Notes under the pieces: generated by a model
Database searches by the model: none
Told to the model about the DNA's origin: nothing
What the model saw: the letters and a program-made list of their open reading frames with translations, nothing else
Program-made: the position numbers and the translations under genes
Part shown: positions 24,792-33,826 of the stretch, piece after piece
Layout: the number at the start of each line of letters is the position of its first letter
Position numbering within the stretch: the first letter of the stretch is position 1
NCBI RefSeq assembly: GCF_035918155.1
Contig: NZ_CP109327.1
Span: 744,001-808,000 of the forward strand
Reading direction: 5' to 3'
Source: Streptomyces sp. NBC_01591
Lineage (GTDB): Bacteria > Actinomycetota > Actinomycetes > Streptomycetales > Streptomycetaceae
Length of the DNA stretch: 64,000 nucleotides

Positions 24792-25375
24792 AGAAGGTTC
24801 CCTTTTGCTTGGTGGATCCGTATGCGTTCAGCCTCGTTGTTCGAGGCCTGCCGGACCATCCGGGCAACGGGTCGGTCGATGGTGTGGCTAGCCCCCCTCT
24901 GTACTGGGGAAAGCTCGCAGCCCGGAGCGTGACTGCCCGGCAGAGGAGGACCAGTCCCACTGGGCAGAGCGCTGGCTCCACATACGGACCGGACGCGGCC
25001 CGCGCCCGGTACCGGAGGAGACTTTGAGGGCGTGGCCATCATGGTCGGGGGTATCCTGGCCGGCTGGTCGCAGGGCGCCGCCGAGGCCGACGCACAGAAC
25101 CTGGCTAACAGCCCGCACTGTCCGCGGTGTGTTGTGCTCGGTGTTGCTGCGCTGGAGCTGGCGGATCTCCTCAGTCATGACAAGCAGCGGCACCGGCTCC
25201 CCGCAGGCGGTCACCGCCTGAGACCGCGTTCTCCCTCCGCGACGCCCGCGGTCGGGGGCTGGCTGATCATCTCGCTGACATGACCTCAACCCCTGCGGCC
25301 TTCCAGTCGTTGCCCGCCCACTACCCGGCCCGCGCAGCGCGAAGACGCCCGGGATCCGGGCGGCCGGTGCGCGGG
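24792..25375. other. Gene-free stretch
   Basis: No convincing gene on either strand. Open frames are short or lack an RBS and family-like blocks. The protease promoter must lie in the first 150 bases. A minus-strand reading starting MTEEIRQLQRSNTEH near 25178 has protein-like composition for about 25 residues only and may be a remnant. Confidence 0.4.
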
Positions 25376-25630
25376 TCAGCCCCAGACTCTTCGGGTGAAC
25401 TCCTTTGCCCACTGCACTCGTTCGCCGTGTGTGCCGTGGGGCGTGCATGGGGCGTTGGGCGCGGCATGCCACTTCGGGCAGGTGACGTCCATCGCGTGCC
25501 AGGTTCGTTCCGGCGAACCACTCCCCTGTTCTCCCCACCCTTCCCTGCGCGGTTGCGGCGGAAGGACGTCGATGAGATCGACCAGGTGAGCGAGGTCGGA
25601 ATCGTCATCAAAAGTGATGGTGTCGTGCAC
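25376..25630 (-). CDS. Small hypothetical protein with CxxxH/Cys motif
   Basis: 84 residues from the GTG at 25630, preceded at the right distance by GGAGG, which supports the start. It begins VHDTITFDDDSDLAHLVDL and ends with WHAMDVTCPKWHAAPNAPCTPHGTHGER. The latter resembles the short CP.C.a.PG.PC zinc-binding motif seen in many small Streptomyces proteins, but with Trp in place of the second Cys. Function unknown. Confidence 0.5.
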   Translation of the reverse strand: MHDTITFDDDSDLAHLVDLIDVLPPQPRREGWGEQGSGSPERTWHAMDVTCPKWHAAPNAPCTPHGTHGERVQWAKEFTRRVWG

Positions 25631-26055
25631 GGATCTGCCTCCAGTGGAAGATGCGCGGGCGCCCTGGACAGGGCCGCTGCCGCAGATCATCAGGCCCTCA
25701 CACGCCGCTCGCCGCTCACCGAGAAGACTGCGCGGTTCCCAGCACGCAATGGCTGAGAACACCCTCACGCCAAGCCGCGGAGCTCGCGGTCGTCCCTCAC
25801 GCGCCCGGGCCAGACTCGCCGGCGGCTGCGAGGGTCGGCACCATGAACTTCACCGTGGACAGCGGTTCTCCGGTGCGCGGGTGGCGGGCGGCGAGGTCCA
25901 TCGCGGAGAACGCGCCGTCCGCAGTTCTGCCTCGCGTACCGGGGCACCGTCCGCTCCCGTTGGAATGAAGAACTCGATGAGCCGCTGCCCTCCACGCCTC
26001 GACGCGTAATGGTTCCTCTAAGGCAATCAGGATCAAAGGGAGCAGGGTTGCGCAT
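25631..26055. other. Gene-free stretch with minus-strand protein-like remnant
   Basis: No start-to-stop gene is convincing. On the minus strand near 25975-25900, RLIEFFIPTGADGAPVREAE and, in another frame, MDLAARHPRTGEPLSTVKF have coding-like composition. This suggests a broken gene that I cannot identify. The RBS AAGGGAG for the next gene lies at about 26036. Confidence 0.35.
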
Positions 26056-26502
26056 ATGGGGCGCATCGGAACAATCCTGAGCGCTGCCGCGCTCACCATG
26101 CTGACCATTCCGGCGAACGCTCACTCCGCAGCAGTCGCCTGCGGCGGTGGTGTGTCGACCGGCCGGGTGGCCGTCAACGGCTGCATCAGCGCGCAACGCG
26201 GAAAGGAAGGCAAGGTCCACACTCGGGAGATCACGGCATACGTCAAGGCGCGCAACACGGGGCCGAGGGCGGTGAACGTCTCCTACGAGGCGTTCTTTCG
26301 TGTCGTCGTCGGTGGTCACTGGGTGAAGTTGGGCAGCGGTCGCACCTATGTCCCGGCGGGTGGGACCGTCGAGCCCACGGAGGTGGGAAGCTCGACCCGG
26401 GTGTGCGGGCCCGTGAAGGTCGAGATTCGCGTACACGCCCGTGCCGACGGGGCCGCCTGGAGCGGCTGGTCTACCGCCGGCACAGCGCAGTGCCAGACCT
26501 GA
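26056..26502 (+). CDS. Small secreted protein of unknown function
   Basis: 148 residues. A signal peptide (MGRIGTILSAAALTMLTIPANAHSA) precedes a beta-rich mature domain with three Cys (VACGGG, VNGCIS, RVCGPV) and a fourth near the end (AQCQT), so two disulfides are likely. NTGPRAVNVSYEAFFRVVVGGHWV and PAGGTVEPTEVGSSTRVCGP look like an immunoglobulin-like extracellular domain. There is no enzyme signature. It stands alone. Confidence 0.7.
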   Translation: MGRIGTILSAAALTMLTIPANAHSAAVACGGGVSTGRVAVNGCISAQRGKEGKVHTREITAYVKARNTGPRAVNVSYEAFFRVVVGGHWVKLGSGRTYVPAGGTVEPTEVGSSTRVCGPVKVEIRVHARADGAAWSGWSTAGTAQCQT

Positions 26503-26748
26503 GCGGCTGAACATGCGATGCCCGAAGGCCGGGAGTTGAGGAACAACGGGGCGGCTCGGGTAAGGGGCCGCACAGCCGGGCTTTGAGACGACCGCAGCAC
26601 TCCGGCCTTCGGAGCACGGCCGACAACCATCCGACCGAGGCCGTAGTGGTGGTCGGGGGCCTCAGCGCTTCAGCCGACGGGCAGAGCGGCCGTCCCTCCC
26701 TTGAGGCGAAACCATGCCGGCGACGGTTGTCACGAACGGATGTGCCGG

Positions 26749-27195
26749 TCAGGGCGCGGGGACGGGGCCGCCGGGCCGGAACCGCTCCACCCCGACGATG
26801 TGCCGCACCTTGATGGGGCGCACGATCACCGCGACCCGCTGTTCCCCCGGCATGGTCCACTCGAAGCGCTCGATGCCCAGATACTTGCGGGCCAGCCGGT
26901 CCATTCGGTCGTGTGCCTCCTCGCCCTCGACGAAGCGGGCAACCACACCACTGATCTGCACTCGGTCGAAGGGGTCGGTGACGTCCGCGTGTGAGAGGTA
27001 GACGCGGGGGTCGCGGCGCAGGTTCTCCTCCTTCACCCGACCCACCGAGGTGTTGAACGTCAGCTCCCCTTCCCCCTCCAGATCCACCCACATCGGGCTG
27101 ACCTGCGGTGCTCCGTCGGCGAACACGGTGCCGACGTACCAGATGTTGGGGGCTTGCAGTCGGGCACGGACGGCTTCGTCGAAAGGCGCAGTCAT
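26749..27195 (-). CDS. PPOX-class (F420/FMN split-barrel) oxidoreductase
   Basis: 148 residues. VRARLQAPNIWYVGTVFADGAPQVSPMWVDL, LTFNTSVGRVKEENLRRDPRVYLSHAD and AVIVRPIKVRHIVGV form the split-barrel of pyridoxamine-phosphate-oxidase-like proteins. Small actinobacterial members usually bind F420 or FMN and reduce varied substrates. The length is typical. It is cytosolic and monocistronic. Confidence 0.85.
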   Translation of the reverse strand: MTAPFDEAVRARLQAPNIWYVGTVFADGAPQVSPMWVDLEGEGELTFNTSVGRVKEENLRRDPRVYLSHADVTDPFDRVQISGVVARFVEGEEAHDRMDRLARKYLGIERFEWTMPGEQRVAVIVRPIKVRHIVGVERFRPGGPVPAP

Positions 27196-27412
27196 CCCGG
27201 GAGGTTACCAACCATGTTGGGCTGGAGAGTTCGGGAGAGCCGTGGAATCCGCCGCTCCGAACCCTGCGACCTGTGCCGGGCGCCGGCGGGGACGGTGGGT
27301 CCCGACAGGGCACGGGAACCGGTGGATACACAGAGGCGTCCTGTGCTACCTGTGTAGTTCGTCCAATGCTGCCAGGACAGGCGGCCGTCGGCTGCCAAGA
27401 AGGGGCGTGGGG

Positions 27413-27769
27413 GTGTCACGACGTAGGAAGATCACGGTCATGGTGGCAGCGGTCGTGCTGACCGTGTCGACACCGTTCTTCTGGCTGCTCGACAACCCGG
27501 ACACCGGGCAGTTGGTCGCCGCCTCGGTCCAGGGCGCCACCGGTATCGCCGCCCTGGCGTGGGCGCTGATGCAGTCCCCGACCAGCCCGCAGCCTGGAGC
27601 CGTGGCGATCGATACCGGAAAGGCCAAAGCCACCGCTGGAGGCCGGGCATCCACCGGCGTGCGACGCCCGCAGGAAGCCGGGAGCGGGACCGTCCGGGCG
27701 GAGCGAACCGGAGACGCCACCGCGGACGGGCCTGACAGCAGCGCAAGCACGGGTATCGACTTCAGCTGA
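27413..27769 (+). CDS. Small two-TM protein with C-terminal TG-x-A repeats, putative NLR-linked effector
   Basis: 118 residues from the GTG at 27413, after a G-rich leader. Residues 7-25 (ITVMVAAVVLTVSTPFFWLL) and about 32-52 (GQLVAASVQGATGIAALAWAL) are membrane segments. The hydrophilic C-terminus carries two copies of one motif: DTGKAKATAGGRASTGV and RTGDATADGPDSSASTGI. The NB-ARC protein encoded 41 bp downstream carries two copies of the same motif at its N-terminus. Paired motifs of this kind occur between NLRs and their effectors, so this is probably the membrane-acting effector. No homologue with known function comes to mind. Confidence 0.65.
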   Translation: MSRRRKITVMVAAVVLTVSTPFFWLLDNPDTGQLVAASVQGATGIAALAWALMQSPTSPQPGAVAIDTGKAKATAGGRASTGVRRPQEAGSGTVRAERTGDATADGPDSSASTGIDFS

Positions 27770-27810
27770 CCGGTCCAAAACAGCCGGAGCGTGTGGGAGG
27801 TTTCTGTCCG

Positions 27811-29682
27811 ATGGTGCGATGGCCCAATCGCCGCCCCGAACGGGACGGGGAGCCCAACGCTGATCCCGGGGCCGCGGACGCAAAGCGCGAGCCGTCGGTC
27901 ACCCTCGCGGACACCGGTACTGCCGCTGCCCGCGACGGCGCCACGGCGGTGACCGGCTACACCAGGCCGGCCTCAGGGCCCGCCGGCCCGGTACGCGTGA
28001 GCCATACGGGGGACGCCACCGCCAGCGAGGGCGGCCTGGCCAACACCGGGTACCTGGCGATCGACCGCTTCACCCTGGTGCAGCAGGCCGCCCCGCGCGC
28101 GCCCTTCGCCTGGCCGCACCAAGTCGGCGTGCTCCCGCCCCGCGCCCAGTCTCTTCAGCACCGGGCCGAAGTCGACCAGTTGCGGGCAGCGGTTAACCGC
28201 GGGGGCACCGAGGTGCTCACCCAGGTACTGACCGGGGCCGGCGGGGTGGGCAAGACACAGCTGGCCGCCGACTGCGCCCGCACCGCCTGGGACAACGGCG
28301 AGGTCGACGTACTGGTGTGGATCAGCGCGAGCAGCCGCTCAGCGATCACAGCCGGGTATGCGCAGGCCGGTGTCGAAATCCTTGCCGCCGACCCCGGCGA
28401 CCCGGAGCAGGCCGCGCGATCGTTCCTGGCCTGGCTGGAACCCAAAGCCGACCAGAAGCCGTGCCGGTGGCTGGTCGTCCTGGACGACGTTGCGGAACCC
28501 GCCGATATGCGCGGCTGGTGGCCGCCCACCAGCCGCCACGGCCGCGCCCTGGTCACCACGCGCCGCCGCGAGGCCGCCCTGCCCGGAGCAGGCCGGCGCC
28601 GGGTGACCGTGGGCCTGTTCACCCCTCAGGAAGCCGCCGCTTACTTCACCGCCGTGCTTGCCGCGCACGACCGCCAAGAGCCAGCCGATCAGATCAACAG
28701 CCTGGCCGCCGACTTGGGATACCTGCCCCTCGCCTTGGCCCAGGCCGCGACCTACATCGTTGACGCGGACCTGACCTGTGCCTCCTACCGAGAGCTGCTG
28801 GCCGACCGGCTGAGGAAGCTGGCCGACTTGCTGCCGGAGCCCAGTGCTCTGCCCGACGACCAGACCGCCACCGTGGCCGCCAGCTGGTCCCTGTCCGTCG
28901 AACGCGCCAACCAACTCCGCCCGGCGGGCCTGGCCCGCCCCATGCTCCAGCTCGCTTCCTTCCTCGACCCCAACGGCATCCCCGCTACAGTCCTCACCGG
29001 CCGGCCCGCCCTTGCGCACCTCAGTCGCCGCACCCCAACCGGCACGGGCGGTACCCACCAGTCGGCCCAGGTTTCGGCCGAGGACGCCGTGCTCGCGCTG
29101 CGGGCCCTCCACCGGCTCAGTCTGATCGACCACACTCCCGACATCCCCCACCAGGCCGTCCGCGTCCACCAGCTCGTCCAGCGTGCCACCCGTGACACCC
29201 TCACCCCCGACCAGCACGACCGACTTGCCTGCACCACCGCTGACACCCTCACCGCCGCCTGGCCCACCATCGAACGAGACACCGCCCTCGCCCGCGCCCT
29301 GCGTGCCAACGCCACCGCCCTCACCCGCGCCGCCGAAGACGCCCTGTACCGGCCCGTCCCCCACCGGGTGCTCTTCCGCACCGGCCAAAGCCTCGGCGAA
29401 GCCGGCCAGGTCACCGCCGCCACCGCCCACTTCTCTCGCCTGACCGAGGCGACCTCCCACCGCCTCGGCCCCGACCACCCTTACGCCCTGGCCGCCCGTA
29501 ACAACCTCGCCCGGTGTCGGGGTGAGGCGGGGGACGCGGCGGGTGCCGCGGCCGCATTGGAAGACCTGCTGGCTGACGTGATGCGGGTACTGGGCCCCGA
29601 CCACCCCGACACCCTGAAAGCCCGACACGAGCTCGCCCGGTGGCGAAGTAAAGCGATCGTTGATGAATCGACCGATTCCTGA
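27811..29682 (+). CDS. NB-ARC ATPase (NLR-like) with N-terminal TG-x-A motifs and short TPR tail
   Basis: 623 residues from the ATG at 27811, 10 bases after GGGAGG. Residues 31-82 hold two motif copies (DTGTAAARDGATAVTGY and HTGDATASEGGLANTGY). The STAND ATPase follows: P-loop GAGGVGKTQ near 142, Walker B WLVVLDDVAEP near 225, the ALVTTRR sensor, and the GYLPLALAQAATYI (GLPL) motif. A winged-helix region and two TPR-like repeats (GPDHPYALAARNNLARCRGEAG; GPDHPDTLKARHELARW) end it. Relatives have many more TPRs, so the sensor may be truncated where a decayed HAD region begins. Confidence 0.85.
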   Translation: MVRWPNRRPERDGEPNADPGAADAKREPSVTLADTGTAAARDGATAVTGYTRPASGPAGPVRVSHTGDATASEGGLANTGYLAIDRFTLVQQAAPRAPFAWPHQVGVLPPRAQSLQHRAEVDQLRAAVNRGGTEVLTQVLTGAGGVGKTQLAADCARTAWDNGEVDVLVWISASSRSAITAGYAQAGVEILAADPGDPEQAARSFLAWLEPKADQKPCRWLVVLDDVAEPADMRGWWPPTSRHGRALVTTRRREAALPGAGRRRVTVGLFTPQEAAAYFTAVLAAHDRQEPADQINSLAADLGYLPLALAQAATYIVDADLTCASYRELLADRLRKLADLLPEPSALPDDQTATVAASWSLSVERANQLRPAGLARPMLQLASFLDPNGIPATVLTGRPALAHLSRRTPTGTGGTHQSAQVSAEDAVLALRALHRLSLIDHTPDIPHQAVRVHQLVQRATRDTLTPDQHDRLACTTADTLTAAWPTIERDTALARALRANATALTRAAEDALYRPVPHRVLFRTGQSLGEAGQVTAATAHFSRLTEATSHRLGPDHPYALAARNNLARCRGEAGDAAGAAAALEDLLADVMRVLGPDHPDTLKARHELARWRSKAIVDESTDS

Positions 29683-29799
29683 GCGAGATCGGGAAGTGAC
29701 GATTCGCAGCCGGATCGGTGCCGGATCCTGCGTGAAAACGGTGTTCAAAGAGGTCGGCGTGCTCAAGAACCAGGTGGGCACCGTTTTCTGTACGAACTC

Positions 29800-30290
29800 A
29801 CCGATGCGACAGCCGCGCAGTCGTCCCCCCAACTGCCGCGGGTGATCACCGATGTAGATGGTGTCCCACGCCGGGGCCCGGGAAGCGTCGAGGACCCGCG
29901 CGAAGAAGTCAGCCGACGGCTTGGCGCACCCCCACTCTCCGGACGTGGCGATGAAGTCGGCCGGCAGATTCAGCGCCCGAAGCAGCTGTCCCGCCTTCAC
30001 CGTCTGGTTCCCGGCGATGACGACCCGGACGCCGAGATCCCGCAGTGCGGTGAGCGCGGGGCGTACGTCTCGTACAGGTCGGTCTCATCCAGGTGCTCCC
30101 CATGGCCGGCAGCCTCGCGGGCGGCGTACTCGGCAGGGATATCGATGCCGGGCTTCAGGAGCCGGAGAGCTTCAGCGTTGTCGAGGCCCTGGGAAGTGAC
30201 AGCGCCGACGAGCGCGGACACGGTATGTCTGAGAACTCCCAACCAGTGAGTGTAACGATCCACGCCCAGCTCGCCGTTGGGCGGTGTCAT
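29800..30290 (-). pseudogene. Frameshifted HAD-family hydrolase gene
   Basis: From about 30290 leftwards one frame reads MTPPNGELGVDRYTHWLGVL, IDIPAEYAAREAAGHGEHLD and ETDLYE. Loss of one base near 30075 breaks it; the next frame continues DVRPALTALRDLGVRVVIAG, NQTVKAGQLLRALNLPADFI and KPSADFFARVLDASR, then YIGDHP. These are HAD motifs II to IV (VVIAGNQT, K of the CAKPSADFF block, GDHP). The C-terminal end after GDHP no longer follows the family. Inactive unless the frameshift is a sequencing error. Confidence 0.6.
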
Positions 30291-30369
30291 CGCGGGCCAA
30301 GTCGATACCCAACAGGGCGATGTCCGATTTCCGCCAGCGACGGGACGATCGTTTGCGGAAGCTGAAGCC

Positions 30370-30870
30370 ATGACCACGACTTACGAGGTGCGGGCCATCG
30401 ATCCCGCCGTGCTGAAACAACTCCGGGAACAGGACGACGCCGGTCACACCCGGACACCCGTCACCGATCCGGAGGGCGGTGCCCCGCTGCGTTGCTGTCT
30501 GCGGCACAGCGAGGCAGGTGAGCGGATTGTCCTCGTCTCGTACGCACCGTTGCGTCGCTGGGCGGTGGAGACAGGCGCTGAGCCGGGCCCGTACGACGAG
30601 TGCGGTCCGGTATTCGTTCACGCCGAGGAGTGCGACGGGCCGACTTCCGGCCCCGGCTATCCGGTCGAACTGCACGGTGCTCGCCGGGTGCTGCGCGCCT
30701 ACAGCGCCCAGGGGCACATCCTCGGTGGGCGACTGGTCGAGATCCCCGAGGAGCGGGCGATCGAGGTGGACCACGCGCTGCGCGAGGTCTTCACCGATCC
30801 GGCAGTGGCCCTGGTACATGTCCGCGCAGTGGAATTCGGCTGTTTCATGGTCGAGATCCGCCGACGGTAG
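30370..30870 (+). CDS. DUF1203 family protein
   Basis: 166 residues from the ATG at 30370 after GGAAGCTGAAGCC. Family blocks are clear: GGAPLRCCLRHSEAGERIVLVSYAPLRRW, GPYDECGPVFVHAEEC and DALREVF-like LREVFTDPAVALVHVRAVEFGCF. DUF1203 proteins are widespread, cytosolic and uncharacterised. Conserved Cys and His residues (CCLRH, ECGPVFVHAEEC) could bind metal. No operon partner. Confidence 0.85.
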   Translation: MTTTYEVRAIDPAVLKQLREQDDAGHTRTPVTDPEGGAPLRCCLRHSEAGERIVLVSYAPLRRWAVETGAEPGPYDECGPVFVHAEECDGPTSGPGYPVELHGARRVLRAYSAQGHILGGRLVEIPEERAIEVDHALREVFTDPAVALVHVRAVEFGCFMVEIRRR

Positions 30871-31100
30871 GCGAGGCGGGGAGCAGGAGAGTGGTGTGTT
30901 CTGGCTACGAGCACCGCCCGGATAGGGTGAATGCCGTGACCGTTCCGCATGCCACCCCGCCACGCAAACCCGCCGACCGGCAGACGGCAGACGGCAGACG
31001 TGAGCACATCGACTCTGACCGGGCATACGGAGCCGGTGATGGCCGTGGCAACCGCATCGCTCTCGGGCCGACTTGTCGCGGTCTCCGGGAGTCTGGACAT

Positions 31101-31345
31101 GGGGCGCCCGTCGACGACGGACGTCGCCACGGCCCACACCGGGTAGGCGTGCCCGGCCGGCATCCTTCCGATTTGTCGGCCGGTGGCCGGGTCCCAGACG
31201 CGCACGGTGGTGTCGTGGCCCGAACTGACCACCACGGGACGGCCCGCAACCACTGCTGTCGCTACGGCGTACACCCCCTTGGTGTGACCGGTGAGGGGTG
31301 CACCCACAGGGCGGGCGGTGGCGACGCCCCAGATACGGGTCGAAC
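31101..31345 (-). pseudogene. WD40-repeat gene fragment
   Basis: Read leftwards: STRIWGVATARPVGAPLTGH, VYAVATAVVAGRPVVVSSG, HDTTVRVWDPATGRQIG, VWAVATSVVDGRP. These are two WD40 blades of the Streptomyces type (LTGHT...VAVVDGRPV.VSGS.D.TVRVWD). Frame and homology break near 31100, with degraded WD40-like traces continuing to about 30930. Large NB-ARC or kinase proteins with WD40 tails are a likely source. Confidence 0.6.
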
Positions 31346-31348
31346 GGG

Positions 31349-33634
31349 CTAGGGTTTCAGCGCCGCCCCGATCTCTGTGCGCGAATCGATCTCGAGCTTG
31401 GTGAGAATGCGCTCGACGTGTGTGTCCGCAGTCCGCTTGGAGATCACGAGATGCTCGGCGACCTCCCGGTTGGACAGTCCTTGCGCTACCAGTGTGGCGA
31501 CTTCCCGTTCCCGCGGGGTGAGCACATCGGTTGCCGGAGGCCCCTGCCGGCTGCGGGGCAGGCGCTGCGCCGACAGCGGCGTGTCGGTGTCCGCCCGTAC
31601 CGTCTCCAGGATCTCGGTCCCCGACAACCGCGCCCCCACGCCGTGCCAGCGTTCGTACTCCGTGTTTCCCAGCGCTTCCCGCACGGCGTTCCGGGTTGCC
31701 TCCTGCTGTTCCAGCACGGACGTCAGCATGGCCACGGGGTCACCGCTCAGCCGCCGCGCGCCTTCCGCGTACCCCAGCAACCACGCTGCCCTGGCATAGC
31801 GTTCCTGCTGTGCGGCATGCCAGGCCAGGCCCAGGCAGCAGAGCGCCGCGACCAGCACGTCACCGATCTCACTCATGGCGTCCAGGGCCTGCCGCAGCGC
31901 GTCGGCACCTTCCTCGTGGCGTCCGGCAAGCCAGAGAATCAGGCCCTGTGCCATGAGTGTGGATCCGTAGAACTGACGATCACCCGTGCCGTGCAGATGG
32001 GCCAGCCCCACCTCGCACAGTTCCAGTGCCCCGTCGGTGTCTCCGAGCACCGCCCGCAGCAGCGCACCCTCGTAGTGGACCATGCTGATGCCCAGTGAGT
32101 CGCCCACGGCGACGATGCGCCGACGTCCCTGTTCCAGCTCGGCCAGTCCCTCGTCGATTTCGCCGCAGAGTGCCCTCATCGCTCCGATGTACGGCTCCGT
32201 GAACAGCGCCACGCGCTGTTCATCGCAGTTCAGCGCCACCTCCCGCGCCTGCAGGAAAGAGGTCGGCGCCTCCGCGAGGTCAGCGGTCCAGGTAGCGATC
32301 ACTCCGGTCGTGAACAGGCCCCAGGCCCGCTCCTCGCAGTCCTCGGGCACCAGATGGAGCCCTTTCTCGATCCAGTACCGCCCCTCCGACAGGGTGCCGG
32401 TCGCCCTCCAGTGCGGGGCGAGCTGCACGGCAAGGCTCAGCCCTTCCGCCGCGCGGCCCGTGGCCGTGAAGGCGTACTTCATCGCGGCCCGGATGTCGGC
32501 GATCTGGCCGCGCACCGCTTGGTGAAGCTCGGCCTGGGCCGGAGTGATCAGTTCGTCCCAGAGGCGCCGGGCCGTGTCGCGATGGTGCTCGAAGTGCCGC
32601 CCGCGCACGGCCGCCGCGTTGCTCTCCTCGTCGAGGCGCTCGGCACCGTATTCACGGATCGTGTCCAGGAGCCGGTAGCGCGCCCCGTCCTCGCCGACGC
32701 GTTGCACGACCGACTTGTCCACCAGTCCGAACAGCGCCTCCAGGACGGCGTCGGACGGGAGCCCGTCGCCCCCGCCCACCCGTTCCGCAGCCGACAGTTC
32801 GAAGGGACCGGAGAAGACGGACAGGCGCGCCCACAGCAGGCGCTCCGCCGGGGTGCAGAGCTCGTGGGACCAGCCGATGGTCGTACGCAGCGTCTGATGC
32901 CGGGCGCAAGCAGCGCGCTGCCCGCCGGTGAACACCTCGAACCGGCGATCCAGCCGGGCCACCAACTCGGCGAGCGGTGCGACCCGCAGACGCACAGCGG
33001 CCAGTTCGAGGGCGAGCGGGATCCTGTCGAGCCGTTCGACGAGCGCCAGCGTCTGTGTCCGGTTGGATTCGGTGACGGTCCAGCCCGGCAGGACGCGGGC
33101 GGCTCGCTGCGTGAACAGCTCCAAGGCGTCGTCCACTCCGAGCGGGGCGATCGGCATCGTCTGCTCGTCGACCAGATCGAGGGGCTGCCGACTGGTGGCC
33201 AGGACGCACACCTCGGCGGCCTCGCGCAGGAGGACGTCGCAGAGCACGGCACATGCGTCGACCATGTGCTCGCAGGTGTCGAGCACGATGAGCAACTGCT
33301 GTCCCTTGAGGTGGGCGACGACCGCATCCAGCGGTTCCATCCCGGCGTGTTCCGGAACCCCCAGCACGGTGGCCAGCGTCGCGGGGACCAGTTCGGGATC
33401 GGACAAGGCCGACAGCTCCGCCAGCCACACCCCGTCCGGAAACCGTTCCCGCAGGCCCTCCGCCGCACGCAGAGCGGTGCGGCTCTTGCCGACACCTCCA
33501 GGCCCCACCAGGGTGACGAGCCGCGCTTCGCGGAAGGCCTCCTGAATCAGCGAGATCTCCTCGGCACGTCCGACGAAACTGGTCCGCTCGGCAGGGGGTT
33601 GCCCGCCGCGCCGCTGCCCGAAGCCGAATCCCAT
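31349..33634 (-). CDS. Large ATPase LuxR-family regulator
   Basis: 761 residues. The N-terminal STAND ATPase has FVGRAEEISLI, P-loop LVTLVGPGGVGKSRTAL near residues 40-55, Walker B LLIVLDTCEHMVD and RIPLALELAA. A TPR-like middle follows. The C-terminus is a LuxR/GerE HTH (LTPREREVATLVAQGLSNREVAEHLVISKRTADTHVERILTKLEI, near 695-740). Such regulators bind ATP and an inducer and activate catabolic or secondary-metabolite genes. No obvious target cluster adjoins, so the regulon is unknown. Its 3' end touches the WD40 fossil. Confidence 0.9.
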   Translation of the reverse strand: MGFGFGQRRGGQPPAERTSFVGRAEEISLIQEAFREARLVTLVGPGGVGKSRTALRAAEGLRERFPDGVWLAELSALSDPELVPATLATVLGVPEHAGMEPLDAVVAHLKGQQLLIVLDTCEHMVDACAVLCDVLLREAAEVCVLATSRQPLDLVDEQTMPIAPLGVDDALELFTQRAARVLPGWTVTESNRTQTLALVERLDRIPLALELAAVRLRVAPLAELVARLDRRFEVFTGGQRAACARHQTLRTTIGWSHELCTPAERLLWARLSVFSGPFELSAAERVGGGDGLPSDAVLEALFGLVDKSVVQRVGEDGARYRLLDTIREYGAERLDEESNAAAVRGRHFEHHRDTARRLWDELITPAQAELHQAVRGQIADIRAAMKYAFTATGRAAEGLSLAVQLAPHWRATGTLSEGRYWIEKGLHLVPEDCEERAWGLFTTGVIATWTADLAEAPTSFLQAREVALNCDEQRVALFTEPYIGAMRALCGEIDEGLAELEQGRRRIVAVGDSLGISMVHYEGALLRAVLGDTDGALELCEVGLAHLHGTGDRQFYGSTLMAQGLILWLAGRHEEGADALRQALDAMSEIGDVLVAALCCLGLAWHAAQQERYARAAWLLGYAEGARRLSGDPVAMLTSVLEQQEATRNAVREALGNTEYERWHGVGARLSGTEILETVRADTDTPLSAQRLPRSRQGPPATDVLTPREREVATLVAQGLSNREVAEHLVISKRTADTHVERILTKLEIDSRTEIGAALKP

Positions 33635-33826
33635 GGGGCCCCCGTGGTGATCAAGTACCCGCCTCTTCGCGAGATGTCAGCACAGTGTAGATGTGCGACT
33701 TCGGAGCGTTGCCAACGTTTGGACGGATATGTAGATCTTGTGAGGATTTATGGGTGCTGGCGTGCCGAGGTGATGGTGTGCCGGGGTGCGGGCGGGGACG
33801 CGGGCCTCCGCAACCCGCCCACTCAC

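Noticed and set aside
25032..25283. 83-codon plus-strand frame (MAIMVGGILAGWSQ...)
   Set aside because: No RBS, unrelated composition in the second half and no family resemblance.
28339..30000. 553-codon minus-strand frame opposite the NB-ARC gene
   Set aside because: Only its first 60 codons (HAD motifs) are meaningful; the rest is Gly/Val-rich antisense of NB-ARC.
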